Origin: Paenisporosarcina sp049671445
Lineage (GTDB): Bacteria; Bacillota; Bacilli; Bacillales_A; Planococcaceae
Length of the DNA stretch: 64,000 nucleotides
NCBI RefSeq assembly: GCF_049671445.1
Contig: NZ_JBATUX010000022.1
Location: 1-64,000, forward strand
Reading direction: 5' to 3'
Shown: positions 33,350 through 42,291 of the stretch, piece by piece
Position numbering within the stretch: the first letter of the stretch is position 1
How the letters are laid out: each line of letters starts with the position of its first letter
The notes under the pieces: generated by a model
The model's input: the letters and a program-made list of their open reading frames with translations, nothing else
The model's database searches: none
Told to the model about the DNA's origin: nothing
Translations under genes and position numbers: made by a program

Positions 33350-34345
33350 CTAGCTCTTGCTAGAGGATTTTTTATATTGTACAACGTACCAACTACCTTC
33401 TCGAATTACGGTATGGATGCCTAAAAACTCTAAACTTGCAGCATCTCCCCATTGTTCCAATTGCTCTTTTTGAGGCAATGGATGCAAATTTTCAAAGGAA
33501 TGAAAGAAACTATTAAATGCCGCAACAAATGGCGGACTATCTTGACCACCAGAAATAGGTGTAACAACCGATAATACCCCATCTTCACTCAACCACTCAC
33601 TTAATCTATCAAATAATTCTTGTCTTTTTTCTGGAGGAATATAGTGAATGATATTATTCATCAATATTAAGTCATATGATTGTTTTGGTTCATAATCCCA
33701 TAAATCACTTTGTTCAATAGACACATTTTCGAGTGATGCCGTTAATTTGTCAGCCGTCTTTGCAACTGAGTCACTAACCTCAATCCCTTCGAATTGAGAT
33801 TCAGGGAATCGTTCGGCAAGTCGTTTGATATATCCGCCTTCTCCACACCCAATGTCCAGCACAAGTTGCTTATCATTTCCTTTTAATAATTTTGCGATTT
33901 TTGGTAAAGCTATGACTTCTAATAAGCGACTCGTTTGAGCCACAGTATCTGCATGTTTTTCCGAATCAAAATGATTACGTGTCTTGTTACGCATCATGTC
34001 AGGATATGCGAGTAGACTTGGTATATGTAATTCCATCATTTCTTTTAGTATAACGCCTGAAGACGATTCTTCTTTAGGTCGTGGTAACTTCCACATGGAT
34101 CCAGTTTTGTATCGCTGTCGACTCATTGATTTTAAATGCCCGATTGACACACCCACACTTGTCCATTGATTAAGCAGAATTTCATCTATTTGGTAAGCAT
34201 CCGCTACGTCGGCAACTGTTACACCGCGTTCAAACGCTTTAAATAAATCGAGTTCATACCCTACATATGCATGCCAGGAATATAAAAAGGGGACATTTCG
34301 TTTCATCCACATACGCGCTTTAAACATTTTCATCACATCAATCAT
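33350..34345 (-). CDS. Class I SAM-dependent methyltransferase
   Basis: A 331-residue protein. Residues 1-90 are helical with a winged-helix-like stretch (GVTVADVADAYQIDEILLNQW), as in the dimerisation part of small-molecule O-methyltransferases. The SAM domain starts at VLDIGCGEGGYIKRLAERFP (about 162-181), followed by FEGIEVS and LILMNNIIHYIPPEKR. This suggests methylation of a small molecule, but the substrate is unknown. GGAGGG precedes the ATG. It follows the FAD monooxygenase gene by 71 bp on the same strand, so they may act together on one compound. Confidence 0.82.
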   Translation of the reverse strand: MIDVMKMFKARMWMKRNVPFLYSWHAYVGYELDLFKAFERGVTVADVADAYQIDEILLNQWTSVGVSIGHLKSMSRQRYKTGSMWKLPRPKEESSSGVILKEMMELHIPSLLAYPDMMRNKTRNHFDSEKHADTVAQTSRLLEVIALPKIAKLLKGNDKQLVLDIGCGEGGYIKRLAERFPESQFEGIEVSDSVAKTADKLTASLENVSIEQSDLWDYEPKQSYDLILMNNIIHYIPPEKRQELFDRLSEWLSEDGVLSVVTPISGGQDSPPFVAAFNSFFHSFENLHPLPQKEQLEQWGDAASLEFLGIHTVIREGSWYVVQYKKSSSKS

Positions 34346-34416
34346 TGCCTATCCCTCCCATTTATATTCTCTTATTTACATACACGTTAGATTTGAGTTG
34401 TAAACCTTTCGATGTG

Positions 34417-35724
34417 CTACATAAGTCCCTTCCATTTCCAAGGGTAATCGTCCTCGGCCGAGAAGAGTTTCATTTCTTTCTTTTCAAGAGACAAATCCTT
34501 CTTTCTCGTTGGCATCATCCCACCTTGAATAAATCGATCTCGCACTGATTCTTTCCACATTCCAAGTCCCGATACATTTAGCATTTGCTTGAAATGCAGC
34601 ACAGGATCTTCCTCCATTCTTTCAAAGGTTTTGCTTCGAATCCAACTGACTGGTTGAAATGGGAATGAGTAGGCTAGTGCAGATAAATGACTTAATTGAA
34701 TTAAGTAATCAGCACGTTCTTTTCGCACGTTTTCAAACTGCTTTAAATTCCCCACATTTAAACAAGACAACTTGTACATATCCACCAATAATTCACCCAA
34801 AATATCAGCGTCTTGAATTGCCATATTCATCCCTTCTCCAGCCATCGGATGAACGGCATGTGCAGCATCTCCTATTATGGCTTTATTCCCTTTTACATAG
34901 GTATTTGCATGATACATAATCGGTATCATTAATTGGATTTTGGACCAATCCTCTAACTTCTGAACATACCCATCGATAGCAGGAGCAAGATCAGTGTACA
35001 ATTTATGGAAATGGTCGATTGGCTTTTCTTTAATTTTTTTATACTCCCCCGCAGGAATTAAATAGACTGAACGTACCTGGTTATCAGGGAGGGGAAATAA
35101 TCCTAAAAACCGATTGTAACTGGAGAAAATTTGTCCCCCTACAAAGTTTGAAGGACGAGGAAACGTAACAGTCAGGAAGTGGTGATTATATTTAATCGGT
35201 TCAACTTTTATTCCCATAGCTTGTCGCGTAACAGAAGCCCTTCCTTCTGCACCAATAAAGAAGTCCGCTTCAACAATTAGCTGTTCTTTCCCTTTTTGAA
35301 CGATGGCTTTATTAATTTCTATTTCCTTACACGAAGCACCATTAAAATAATGAAAGTTGGAATAGCGTTCTGCTTCTTTACGAATAATATTTTTTAATAT
35401 TTCATGGTGAATCATATAAGCAGCATTATATTTCCCTGGAATGACGGTGTAATCCATAAAAGATTGATCTTTTACATTCAACGTTTTGGACAGTTCAATC
35501 AAATCAAGAATCTCTATAATTTGGGCATTCGATGTGACTTCATCGTAAACTAGCAGTCCATCAAATATTTGCATGCTCTTTGGTTGCAATAATTCACCTT
35601 TATAAACTGGTTGTTTCCCTTGCAACTTTTCAACCATCACAACATCAATGCCAGCTCGTACTAGTTTTAAAGCAAGCGTTAATCCACCGATTCCTCCTCC
35701 GGTGATGAATACATCTGTCTTCAT
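34417..35724 (-). CDS. FAD-dependent monooxygenase (UbiH/PHBH family)
   Basis: A 435-residue flavoprotein of the aromatic hydroxylase type. The N-terminal FAD site is VFITGGGIGGLTLALKLVRAG, the internal motif is FFIGAEGRASVTRQ (DG-motif position, with E-G), and the second FAD motif is AIIGDAAHAVHPMAGEGMN. The last 100 residues are basic and helical with no known domain. It probably hydroxylates or epoxidises a small hydrophobic substrate. AGAAGGAGGCG precedes the ATG. Paired with the methyltransferase downstream. No such pair occurs at this place in the B. subtilis arc. Confidence 0.85.
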   Translation of the reverse strand: MKTDVFITGGGIGGLTLALKLVRAGIDVVMVEKLQGKQPVYKGELLQPKSMQIFDGLLVYDEVTSNAQIIEILDLIELSKTLNVKDQSFMDYTVIPGKYNAAYMIHHEILKNIIRKEAERYSNFHYFNGASCKEIEINKAIVQKGKEQLIVEADFFIGAEGRASVTRQAMGIKVEPIKYNHHFLTVTFPRPSNFVGGQIFSSYNRFLGLFPLPDNQVRSVYLIPAGEYKKIKEKPIDHFHKLYTDLAPAIDGYVQKLEDWSKIQLMIPIMYHANTYVKGNKAIIGDAAHAVHPMAGEGMNMAIQDADILGELLVDMYKLSCLNVGNLKQFENVRKERADYLIQLSHLSALAYSFPFQPVSWIRSKTFERMEEDPVLHFKQMLNVSGLGMWKESVRDRFIQGGMMPTRKKDLSLEKKEMKLFSAEDDYPWKWKGLM

Positions 35725-35787
35725 ACGAATCGCCTCCTTCTATATAAGTTCCTCTTAAAGTCATTTGTAAAACGTTTGAATGTATAA

Positions 35788-35821
35788 GAAAAACACCGTT
35801 TAAAAAACTCAACGGTGTTTG
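35788..35821 (-). terminator. Terminator of the 35826-36416 gene
   Basis: Minus-strand CACCGTT pairs with AACGGTG, followed by five T. Confidence 0.82.
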
Positions 35822-35825
35822 TTAT

Positions 35826-36416
35826 TTACATTTGGTATTGAATCTGTGGAAACTGCTTGACAATGGCTGTTGAAATTTCGTCAGCCATGTGGAGAGCCTG
35901 CATTTCAACTTCGTCAAACTTATTGACTGCCGATGCATAATCTTTCTGAAGAATGAAAACTGTTTCTTCTTTAAATAAGTCTAAATGTTCATGCATCATT
36001 TCTCTCATGACTTGTTGTGAGATATAAGGGTTGATAGAACTTAAAAAAGCAGCAATTTCATCTGCATTGGCATACCACCTTTTATCGATAGCCTCAAAAC
36101 TTTGAGTATCTCCTTCTTTTGCAGCGGTTACAAGTTCAGCAGCAATTGTTAAATGTTCATTGATTAAAACGCTGTATCGTTCCCCTACTTGCTCACCATA
36201 AAATGGTTTAAGTGAATCCCCCATATCAGGGGCATTCCTTAAGAGTCGAGCTAACACGGCATCTAAATCTGGTGAATCAGTTATTATTCCATTAATAGCT
36301 GCTCTGGTCCAGTGGACATGTTGTTCCCAAAGTAACCTATTCATATTTCGAATATCAAGCTCAGCTCGACTAATACAAGGCGTATAATACATTCCTGATG
36401 GACAGACGTAATACAT
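35826..36416 (-). CDS. Helical protein of unknown function, often mislabelled acetylglutamate kinase
   Basis: A 196-residue, all-helical, acidic protein. After a short N-terminal MYYVCPSGMYYTPCISR segment with two cysteines come LDIRNMNRLLWEQHVHWTR and, later, RWYANADEIAAFLSSINPY, motifs I recall from a Bacillales family carried in databases as acetylglutamate kinase, although no kinase motif is present. The regular spacing of His and Glu (for example EQHVHW, MREMMHEHLDLF) could mean a metal or helical-bundle role. Single gene with its own terminator; function unknown. Confidence 0.7.
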   Translation of the reverse strand: MYYVCPSGMYYTPCISRAELDIRNMNRLLWEQHVHWTRAAINGIITDSPDLDAVLARLLRNAPDMGDSLKPFYGEQVGERYSVLINEHLTIAAELVTAAKEGDTQSFEAIDKRWYANADEIAAFLSSINPYISQQVMREMMHEHLDLFKEETVFILQKDYASAVNKFDEVEMQALHMADEISTAIVKQFPQIQYQM

Positions 36417-36724
36417 TAATTACCCTCCTATTCGTATCCATATATACTATTCAGGCTAAGTAATCGTGTTACCAAATTTATTTCTAAAGAGTTTGTTCAG
36501 CCAGAAATTCCTTTTCCATCAATCGGATGAAACTTGAATAAAGCTTTATGTGCCGCAAAACTTTCGTTTAAAATATTTGAAAAAATATATACACCACATT
36601 AAATAACTCAACTATTAATATTCATTAATTCTAAAAATCCTTCGTTACACGAACTTTGTAATTGATTTACTCCTTAGAATATTGCTACTATAGAAGTAGC
36701 TTGTATTAAAAAGGAGATAACCAA
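36417..36724. other. Intergenic gap upstream of ampS
   Basis: AT-rich, no reading frame of note. The only recognised element is the ampS promoter at its right end. Confidence 0.6.
36662..36691 (+). promoter_or_regulatory. ampS promoter
   Basis: TTGATT (36662-36667), 18 bp spacer, TACTAT (36686-36691). Confidence 0.6.
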
Positions 36725-37957
36725 ATGACATCTTTTAATGAAAATTTAACTAAATATGCGGAGTTAGCTGTTAAAGTAGGCGTAAATATTCAAGAGGGAC
36801 AAAGTTTATACATAACGGCATCTATTGATAATCCAGAGTTCGTTCGTTTATTAACGAAAACGGCATATGAAGTTGGCGCAAAACAAGTATATGTTGATTG
36901 GACTGATGACGTCATCACACGTACACGTTTTGAGTTAGCTCCGAGTGAATCATTTACTGAGTACCCTGCTTGGAAAATACAAGAACGTGAACAGCTAGCT
37001 GAACAAGGAGCGGCATTTATGAGCGTTCTGTCTTCTAGTCCTGATTTATTAAAAGGCATTGATTCATCTCGAATTGCGGCATTCCAAAAAGCGGCAGGAA
37101 CGGCATTATCGAAATATCGTCAATACGTTCAATCTGATAAAATCAGTTGGACAGTTGTTGCAGCTCCTTCTAAGGCTTGGGCAGCTAAGGTTTTCCCAGA
37201 GCTGGCTGAAGATCAACAAGTATCAGCGTTATGGGATGCAATCTTTAAAGCAGTGCGGGCAGATGTCGAGTCACCTATCGAAGCTTGGTTAAAACACGAT
37301 GACACGCTTCACAAAAAAGTAGATTACTTAAATGACAAAAACTATAAAAAATTACATTACACTGCTCCAGGAACGGACCTAACAATTGAGCTTCCTAAAG
37401 GTCACTTATGGTGTGGGGCTGGAAGTGTTAATGAAAAAGGCGAAACATTCATGGCAAACATGCCTACTGAAGAAGTCTTTACAGTTCCTTTGAAAACGGG
37501 TGTAGATGGAGTTGTTTCTAGTACAAAACCATTAAGCTATGGTGGAAACATTATTGACGATTTCAAAATCACATTCGAAAAAGGCCGCATCGTAAAAGTG
37601 GAAGCGGCTGAAGGACAAGAAGTACTGCAACAATTAGTGGATACAGATGAAGGCGCGAAATATTTAGGAGAAGTTGCTCTAGTTCCTCATCAATCTCCTA
37701 TTTCAGAGTCAGGATTACTTTTCTATAACACTTTATATGATGAAAATGCGTCAAATCATTTAGCGATTGGTAGTGCCTATGCATTCTGTCTTGAAGGCGG
37801 CAAAAAAATGTCTCAAGAAGAGTTACAAGAACACGGTCTAAACCAAAGTATTACACACGTTGACTTCATGATTGGTTCAGACAAAATGGACATTGATGGT
37901 ATTTTAGAGGACGGTTCTAAAGAAGCAATCTTCCGTGGTGGAAACTGGGCGTTTTAA
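36725..37957 (+). CDS. ampS: M29 family aminopeptidase (AmpS/PepS), copy 1
   Basis: A 410-residue dimetal aminopeptidase that removes N-terminal residues from peptides. The M29 ligands can be placed in MPTEEVF (Glu), YLGEVALVPH (Glu), NTLYDENASNHLAIG (Tyr and His) and THVDFMIGS (His, Asp). It ends in GNWAF like its paralogue at 50424-51653, with which it shares most motifs over the full length. AAAGGAGATAACC precedes the ATG. Single gene with promoter and terminator. Confidence 0.92.
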   Translation: MTSFNENLTKYAELAVKVGVNIQEGQSLYITASIDNPEFVRLLTKTAYEVGAKQVYVDWTDDVITRTRFELAPSESFTEYPAWKIQEREQLAEQGAAFMSVLSSSPDLLKGIDSSRIAAFQKAAGTALSKYRQYVQSDKISWTVVAAPSKAWAAKVFPELAEDQQVSALWDAIFKAVRADVESPIEAWLKHDDTLHKKVDYLNDKNYKKLHYTAPGTDLTIELPKGHLWCGAGSVNEKGETFMANMPTEEVFTVPLKTGVDGVVSSTKPLSYGGNIIDDFKITFEKGRIVKVEAAEGQEVLQQLVDTDEGAKYLGEVALVPHQSPISESGLLFYNTLYDENASNHLAIGSAYAFCLEGGKKMSQEELQEHGLNQSITHVDFMIGSDKMDIDGILEDGSKEAIFRGGNWAF

Positions 37958-37981
37958 TTAGACAATATATACTTCCCCATT

Positions 37982-38011
37982 AAAGCAGTCGTCTTCGGAC
38001 GATTGCTTTTT
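37982..38011 (+). terminator. ampS terminator
   Basis: AAGCAGTCGTC-ttcg-GACGATTGCTT with a stable UUCG loop, then TTTT. Confidence 0.9.
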
Positions 38012-38221
38012 GTTATGACTTAACAATTTGTTTACATTTTAACAACAGCGAGATAACAAAGAAATGACAGAGTCCTTCAAATTACTTATTTCTGACTACA
38101 TCATCATATCTAATTACCCATTATTCTTTGCAACAATTGATAACTACCATTAAGTACCATATGGAATATAGACTAATTTCCTCTATACTAATGAAGCAAA
38201 CCGTTTTAAGGAGGAATCTGC

Positions 38222-39229
38222 ATGTTTTCAGGTATAGATTTAGGGATTGATTTAGGAACAGCTAATATCCTTGTATATACAAAAAATAAAGGCATTATAT
38301 TAAATGAACCATCGGTAGTAGCGGTGGATACAAAAACTAGACAAGTAATCGCATTTGGTGAAGAAGCGAAGAGTATGATTGGTAAAACACCAGGGTCTAT
38401 TACAGTTATTCGCCCATTGAAAGATGGCGTAATTGCTGATTTTGATGTTACAACCGACATGTTACGTATGGTCATGAAAAAAGTTGGGAAAAAAATGGGA
38501 AGTTCCATTCGCAAACCTAACGTTATGGTATGTACACCATCTGGTGCAACATCAGTAGAGCGACGTGCCATTCATGATGCAGTCAAAAATAGTGGTGCTA
38601 AAGAAGTTCATCTTATTGAAGAGCCTGTAGCGGCTGCAATAGGTGCAGATCTTCCTGTCAGCGAGCCAATTGCTAGTGTCATAGTCGATATTGGCGGTGG
38701 TACAACTGAAGTAGGAATCATTTCTTTTGGTGGCGTTGTTTCTTCAAATACCGTAAAAGTAGCTGGAGATCGCATGGATGAAGACATTATTCATTTTGTT
38801 CGCAAACAATTTAACGTGTTAATCGGTGAACGAACTGCGGAAAGAATCAAAATGGAAGTTGGTTATGCTCTAATTCCACATACTTTGGAAACAATGGAAG
38901 TACGTGGACGTGATGTAATGACAGGTCTTCCGAAGACCATAACAATCAGCTCTGTTGAAGTACAAGAAACATTAAAAGAATCATTATTGTCGATTTTAGA
39001 AGCAATCCGCGTAACGCTTGAAAGCTGTCCTCCAGAACTTTCTGGAGATATTGTTGACCAAGGTGTAGTTCTAACAGGTGGCGGTGCTTTATTAAAAGGC
39101 ATGCAAGAATGGTTATCTAACGAGATTTCTGTCCCTGTTCACATCGCTCCACAACCTCTTGAGTCTGTAGCAATTGGTACAGGACGTTCACTTGTTATGA
39201 TGGATAAAATACAAAAAATTGCCCGTTAA
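38222..39229 (+). CDS. mreBH: MreB-family actin-like cell-shape protein, MreBH type
   Basis: A 335-residue actin homologue that guides lateral cell-wall synthesis. Phosphate-1 GIDLGTANILVYTKNKGI, phosphate-2 VIVDIGGGTTEVGIIS and the adenosine motif VVLTGGGALLKGM are intact, as is EEPVAAAIGA. The length and the FSGIDLGIDLGTAN start fit MreBH, though Mbl or a second MreB is possible; it is not in an mreBCD operon. AAGGAGGAATCTGC precedes the ATG. It is convergent with nos with no gap, and its terminator lies inside the nos coding sequence. Confidence 0.85.
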   Translation: MFSGIDLGIDLGTANILVYTKNKGIILNEPSVVAVDTKTRQVIAFGEEAKSMIGKTPGSITVIRPLKDGVIADFDVTTDMLRMVMKKVGKKMGSSIRKPNVMVCTPSGATSVERRAIHDAVKNSGAKEVHLIEEPVAAAIGADLPVSEPIASVIVDIGGGTTEVGIISFGGVVSSNTVKVAGDRMDEDIIHFVRKQFNVLIGERTAERIKMEVGYALIPHTLETMEVRGRDVMTGLPKTITISSVEVQETLKESLLSILEAIRVTLESCPPELSGDIVDQGVVLTGGGALLKGMQEWLSNEISVPVHIAPQPLESVAIGTGRSLVMMDKIQKIAR

Positions 39230-40375
39230 TCACGAATGAAACGGACAACCTGTCGGGCGAGATGACTCTGTCATCTCGCTTATTTTTTTGAAAAGTTTTG
39301 GACGTTTTTGCTTAACGAAATTGGGCGACAATTCCTCATTGCTGATGCCTTGATGAAAAATGGGTGTCAAAGCAGGTGAGACTGGCGGAATAAGCCATGT
39401 CCAATCCCCTTTCACTTCTCTTTGTTGTTTTTCTTCTTTCTCACGAAATGTCTGAAATTGTTGTGCAGCTGTATAATGGTCAACCATTTGAACACCCGCT
39501 TTTTTAAACGATGCATATACCGCATACTGCAATTCTACTAACGCTCGGTCTCTCCAAAAGGTTGTCGTGCTCGATGTATCAAGCTTTAATTGGTTCGCCA
39601 CGTCCCTTAAACGATTGTAGCGATAAGAATCCACTAAATTCCGTGCCGCAATTTCTGTCTCCATATACCAACCGTTAAAAGGTGCTGGATACAACAATCC
39701 TCCAATTTCAAGATATCTATCTGAAATTATTGGTACAGCATACCATCTTAAATCCAGAGATTTCCAATCTAAATTAACTGGATGATCGATTTGGACTTCA
39801 AGAACTTCTTCATTTGAAATTGCCACCATACATGGAGGCTCTTCATTCCATTGAAAAATAACCGGCAAGATATCGTAAGGAGTCCCTTCACCTTGCCAGC
39901 CTAAACTTTTCGCAACTCGTGTTAATTCTATACTCGCTGGATCTCCTAAAATCTCACCAGACTGATCCTGGTAACCTGCGTAGCGAATTAATTGATGACT
40001 CCATAATTGTACTTTTTGAGGCGAACTAATTGCAGGGAAAATAGTAATGGTCGATCGAATTTTTCCGTCATTCGTGGCATGTTGGATATGATGATGAATA
40101 TGTCGTGCTACATCTTCTTGTGATTTAACATCCCTAGCATCAAAGACATCGAGTGTTTCCCAAAATAAACGTCCAATACACTTTGCACTATTACGCCAAG
40201 CTAGCTTTGCTCCAAACGTAATCTCTTCAATGGTGTGTGTATAAGTTCCCGTTGACTCTATTTCTTTTTTAATGGCGCATTGACGTGTATATATAGTTTC
40301 TTTAGAGAGTCCGTTTTCTTTTCCATATTGCCAAAGAAAGGATTGGGCTTGATTTAGAAGCAATGAGTCGTTCAA
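39230..40375 (-). CDS. nos: Bacterial nitric oxide synthase oxygenase
   Basis: A 381-residue heme enzyme making NO from arginine, with no reductase domain; it must borrow electrons from flavodoxin-type partners. The heme-binding cysteine is C66 in AWRNSAKCIGRLFW, and the substrate glutamate is in GWYMETEIAARNLVDSYRYN. A GTPYDILP and a WKSLDLRWYAVP stretch are typical. The C-terminus extends beyond the usual end with a RPTGCPFHS tail. The last codons overlap, in antisense, the terminator of mreBH. Gene position near mapB and yfmL fits B. subtilis yflM/nos. Confidence 0.93.
   Translation of the reverse strand: MNDSLLLNQAQSFLWQYGKENGLSKETIYTRQCAIKKEIESTGTYTHTIEEITFGAKLAWRNSAKCIGRLFWETLDVFDARDVKSQEDVARHIHHHIQHATNDGKIRSTITIFPAISSPQKVQLWSHQLIRYAGYQDQSGEILGDPASIELTRVAKSLGWQGEGTPYDILPVIFQWNEEPPCMVAISNEEVLEVQIDHPVNLDWKSLDLRWYAVPIISDRYLEIGGLLYPAPFNGWYMETEIAARNLVDSYRYNRLRDVANQLKLDTSSTTTFWRDRALVELQYAVYASFKKAGVQMVDHYTAAQQFQTFREKEEKQQREVKGDWTWLIPPVSPALTPIFHQGISNEELSPNFVKQKRPKLFKKISEMTESSRPTGCPFHS
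39257..39289 (+). terminator. mreBH terminator inside the nos coding region
   Basis: Perfect 10-bp stem GCGAGATGAC/GTCATCTCGC, then TTATTTTTTT. It encodes, antisense, the last residues of Nos. Confidence 0.88.
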
Positions 40376-40548
40376 TTTTATTCATCCTTTGTGTTTCTAC
40401 ATAATTTGATTTTAATCAACATTTCCTTTCCTCTCAATAAATAAACTGCCTTGACTTAAATGTTTCTCTTGGAATGTGACATTAAAGTGGCGAAATTTCA
40501 TCATAATCATTTACAATAAGAATGTGATATACATAGGAGGGACTGCAC

Positions 40549-41103
40549 ATGTCGTTATTAAATGAAATTCTTTCTTTCAATCAAACATTTGTATCCGAGA
40601 AACAATATGAAGAATTTAAGACAACAAAATTTCCTGACAAAAAAGTTGTTATTTTAACATGTATGGACGCTCGTTTATTTGAACTCCTACCAAAAGCCAT
40701 GAATTTTAAAAATGGTGATGTGAAAATCGTAAAAAGTGCTGGCGCTGTTATTAATCACCCTTTTGGCGGGATTATGCGAAGTTTACTTGTAGCTGTTTAC
40801 GAATTAAAAGCTGAAGAAATTTACATCATAGGTCATTATGATTGTGGTATGAGTGCCATCCAACCAGAAAAGATGCTGCAAAAAATGGTGAATCGTGGGA
40901 TTTCTCAAGACACCATTAATATGCTGAATTATTCAGGTGTAGAGTTAGATGAGTGGTTGCGCGGATTTGAAGATGTTCATGAAAGCGTAAGACATAGTGT
41001 TGACATGGTTAAAAATCACCCACTGATGGTGAAAGATTTCCCTGTCCACGGTTTAGTAATTGATCCTGCTACAGGCAGATTGGATATGGTAAAAGAAAAG
41101 TAA
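40549..41103 (+). CDS. Beta-class carbonic anhydrase
   Basis: A 184-residue zinc enzyme interconverting CO2 and bicarbonate. Zinc ligands are C38 in LTCMDARL, with D40 and R42 forming the conserved dyad, H96 and C99 in GHYDCGMS. The short form with MSLLNEILSFNQTFV resembles B. subtilis YtiB. ATAGGAGGGACTGCAC precedes the ATG. Divergent from nos; convergent with a DUF4395 gene. Confidence 0.92.
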   Translation: MSLLNEILSFNQTFVSEKQYEEFKTTKFPDKKVVILTCMDARLFELLPKAMNFKNGDVKIVKSAGAVINHPFGGIMRSLLVAVYELKAEEIYIIGHYDCGMSAIQPEKMLQKMVNRGISQDTINMLNYSGVELDEWLRGFEDVHESVRHSVDMVKNHPLMVKDFPVHGLVIDPATGRLDMVKEK

Positions 41104-41108
41104 ATAAG

Positions 41109-41137
41109 AAAAGAGCCCAATAAAAGGGCTCTTTTCT
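41109..41137. terminator. Bidirectional terminator, carbonic anhydrase / DUF4395
   Basis: AAAAGAGCCC pairs with GGGCTCTTTT, T-tract on both strands. Confidence 0.9.
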
Positions 41138-41139
41138 CA

Positions 41140-41559
41140 TTATACAGCTGATTTTTTTCGTCTATATGTCCACTGTTGATATTGGAAACGAATGAAACAA
41201 CCAATACAAAAACCTAATATGGCAACTAGGGCTGCTATACCCACCATGATCGTTGCGATGTTAAATAAAACGGTCCAATTCATTAAAAAACTTATACAAG
41301 CAATAACTAAAAATCCTACCGCTAACCACTGGTTAAACTGTAGTTGCTCATAATCTTCTTGCTCATATTGATTAGCTGGTTTAGTTAAAAATTTCTTAAC
41401 AATAGCCAACACTGGATTGAATCCTGCTAATAACCCCAAAAGGCAAGACAATAAAGGAATCAGCAAAACCCAAGCTGTTTGAGTTATAAGTGAAAGGACA
41501 ACTGACAATACAATGGTCCATTGATTAGCTAATACGAGAGGCTTCGGAATTGTTTTCAT
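41140..41559 (-). CDS. DUF4395 family membrane protein
   Basis: A 139-residue protein with four predicted helices: residues 11-27 and 30-50, then 80-95 and 100-125 after a polar loop rich in Gln and Glu (TKPANQYEQEDYEQLQFNQ). This fits the DUF4395 family, whose function is unknown. The end is basic (QYQQWTYRRKKSAV). Single gene; its end touches the shared terminator with the carbonic anhydrase gene. Confidence 0.75.
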   Translation of the reverse strand: MKTIPKPLVLANQWTIVLSVVLSLITQTAWVLLIPLLSCLLGLLAGFNPVLAIVKKFLTKPANQYEQEDYEQLQFNQWLAVGFLVIACISFLMNWTVLFNIATIMVGIAALVAILGFCIGCFIRFQYQQWTYRRKKSAV

Positions 41560-41665
41560 ATTAATACCTACTATTCTTATCGGATTTATAACTATAGTAT
41601 ATGATGATTTTATTTAGTTGTAAATATATACGCCTATATGTCGTGATATTTCCCGGGAAATCGAC

Positions 41666-41703
41666 AAAAAAGGTTGGCTTCTCATGTGAGAAACCAACCT
41701 TTC
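41666..41703 (-). terminator. Terminator of the M3 peptidase-GNAT operon
   Basis: Minus-strand AAAGGTTGGTTTCTCA pairs with TGAGAAGCCAACCTTT (one mismatch), followed by six T. Confidence 0.92.
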
Positions 41704-41741
41704 ATCATAATACGCCATTTCCGCCAAGCGGCCTTGCCTTT

Positions 41742-42287
41742 TCAATAGTCATCTTCGAGAATTGCATACATATAGTGATCTTCCCACTGTCCATTAATGA
41801 ACAGTAGTTGTCGAAGTAATCCCTCTTGTTGTAAATTCGCTTTTTCTAAGACACGAATCGACCCAATATTGCGTGGAGATACATAAGCTTCTATTCGATG
41901 TAAGCCAATAACTTCCATTCCATATTTCACAACAAGTTGAACTGCTTCAGTAGCCATCCCTTTACCCACATTCATTTCATCAATAGAATAACCGATAAAC
42001 GAACTAGAAAATGGAAGTCGTTTAATACCATACATTGAAATATGACCAACCAAGTAATTTGTTTTTATATCATAGATACCAAAACTAAATTCACGTTGGT
42101 TTTTCATATGATGTAATGATTCTAATATCTTTTCACGTTGAACAGCTGCGGTAAAATATGAATCTTGATGTCTTGGCTCAAAAACAGACCAGTAAAATCG
42201 GTTTTTGGTCACAAGATGAGCTAATTCAGTGGCATCATGTTCACGTAATGTTCGTAAAAAGCAGGTTTGGCCTTCAAGTAGAATCAT
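41742..42287 (-). CDS. GNAT family N-acetyltransferase (RimJ/RimL type)
   Basis: A 181-residue acetyltransferase. It opens with ILLEGQTCFLRTLREHDATELAHL, typical of RimJ-like enzymes, and carries SIDEMNVGKGMATEAVQLVV (acetyl-CoA loop) and RIEAYVSPRNIGSIRVLEKANL (motif B). Such enzymes acetylate ribosomal protein N-termini or small amines; the acceptor here is not known. It starts 4 bp after the M3 peptidase gene, so the two are co-transcribed. Confidence 0.88.
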   Translation of the reverse strand: MILLEGQTCFLRTLREHDATELAHLVTKNRFYWSVFEPRHQDSYFTAAVQREKILESLHHMKNQREFSFGIYDIKTNYLVGHISMYGIKRLPFSSSFIGYSIDEMNVGKGMATEAVQLVVKYGMEVIGLHRIEAYVSPRNIGSIRVLEKANLQQEGLLRQLLFINGQWEDHYMYAILEDDY

Positions 42288-42291
42288 AAAG

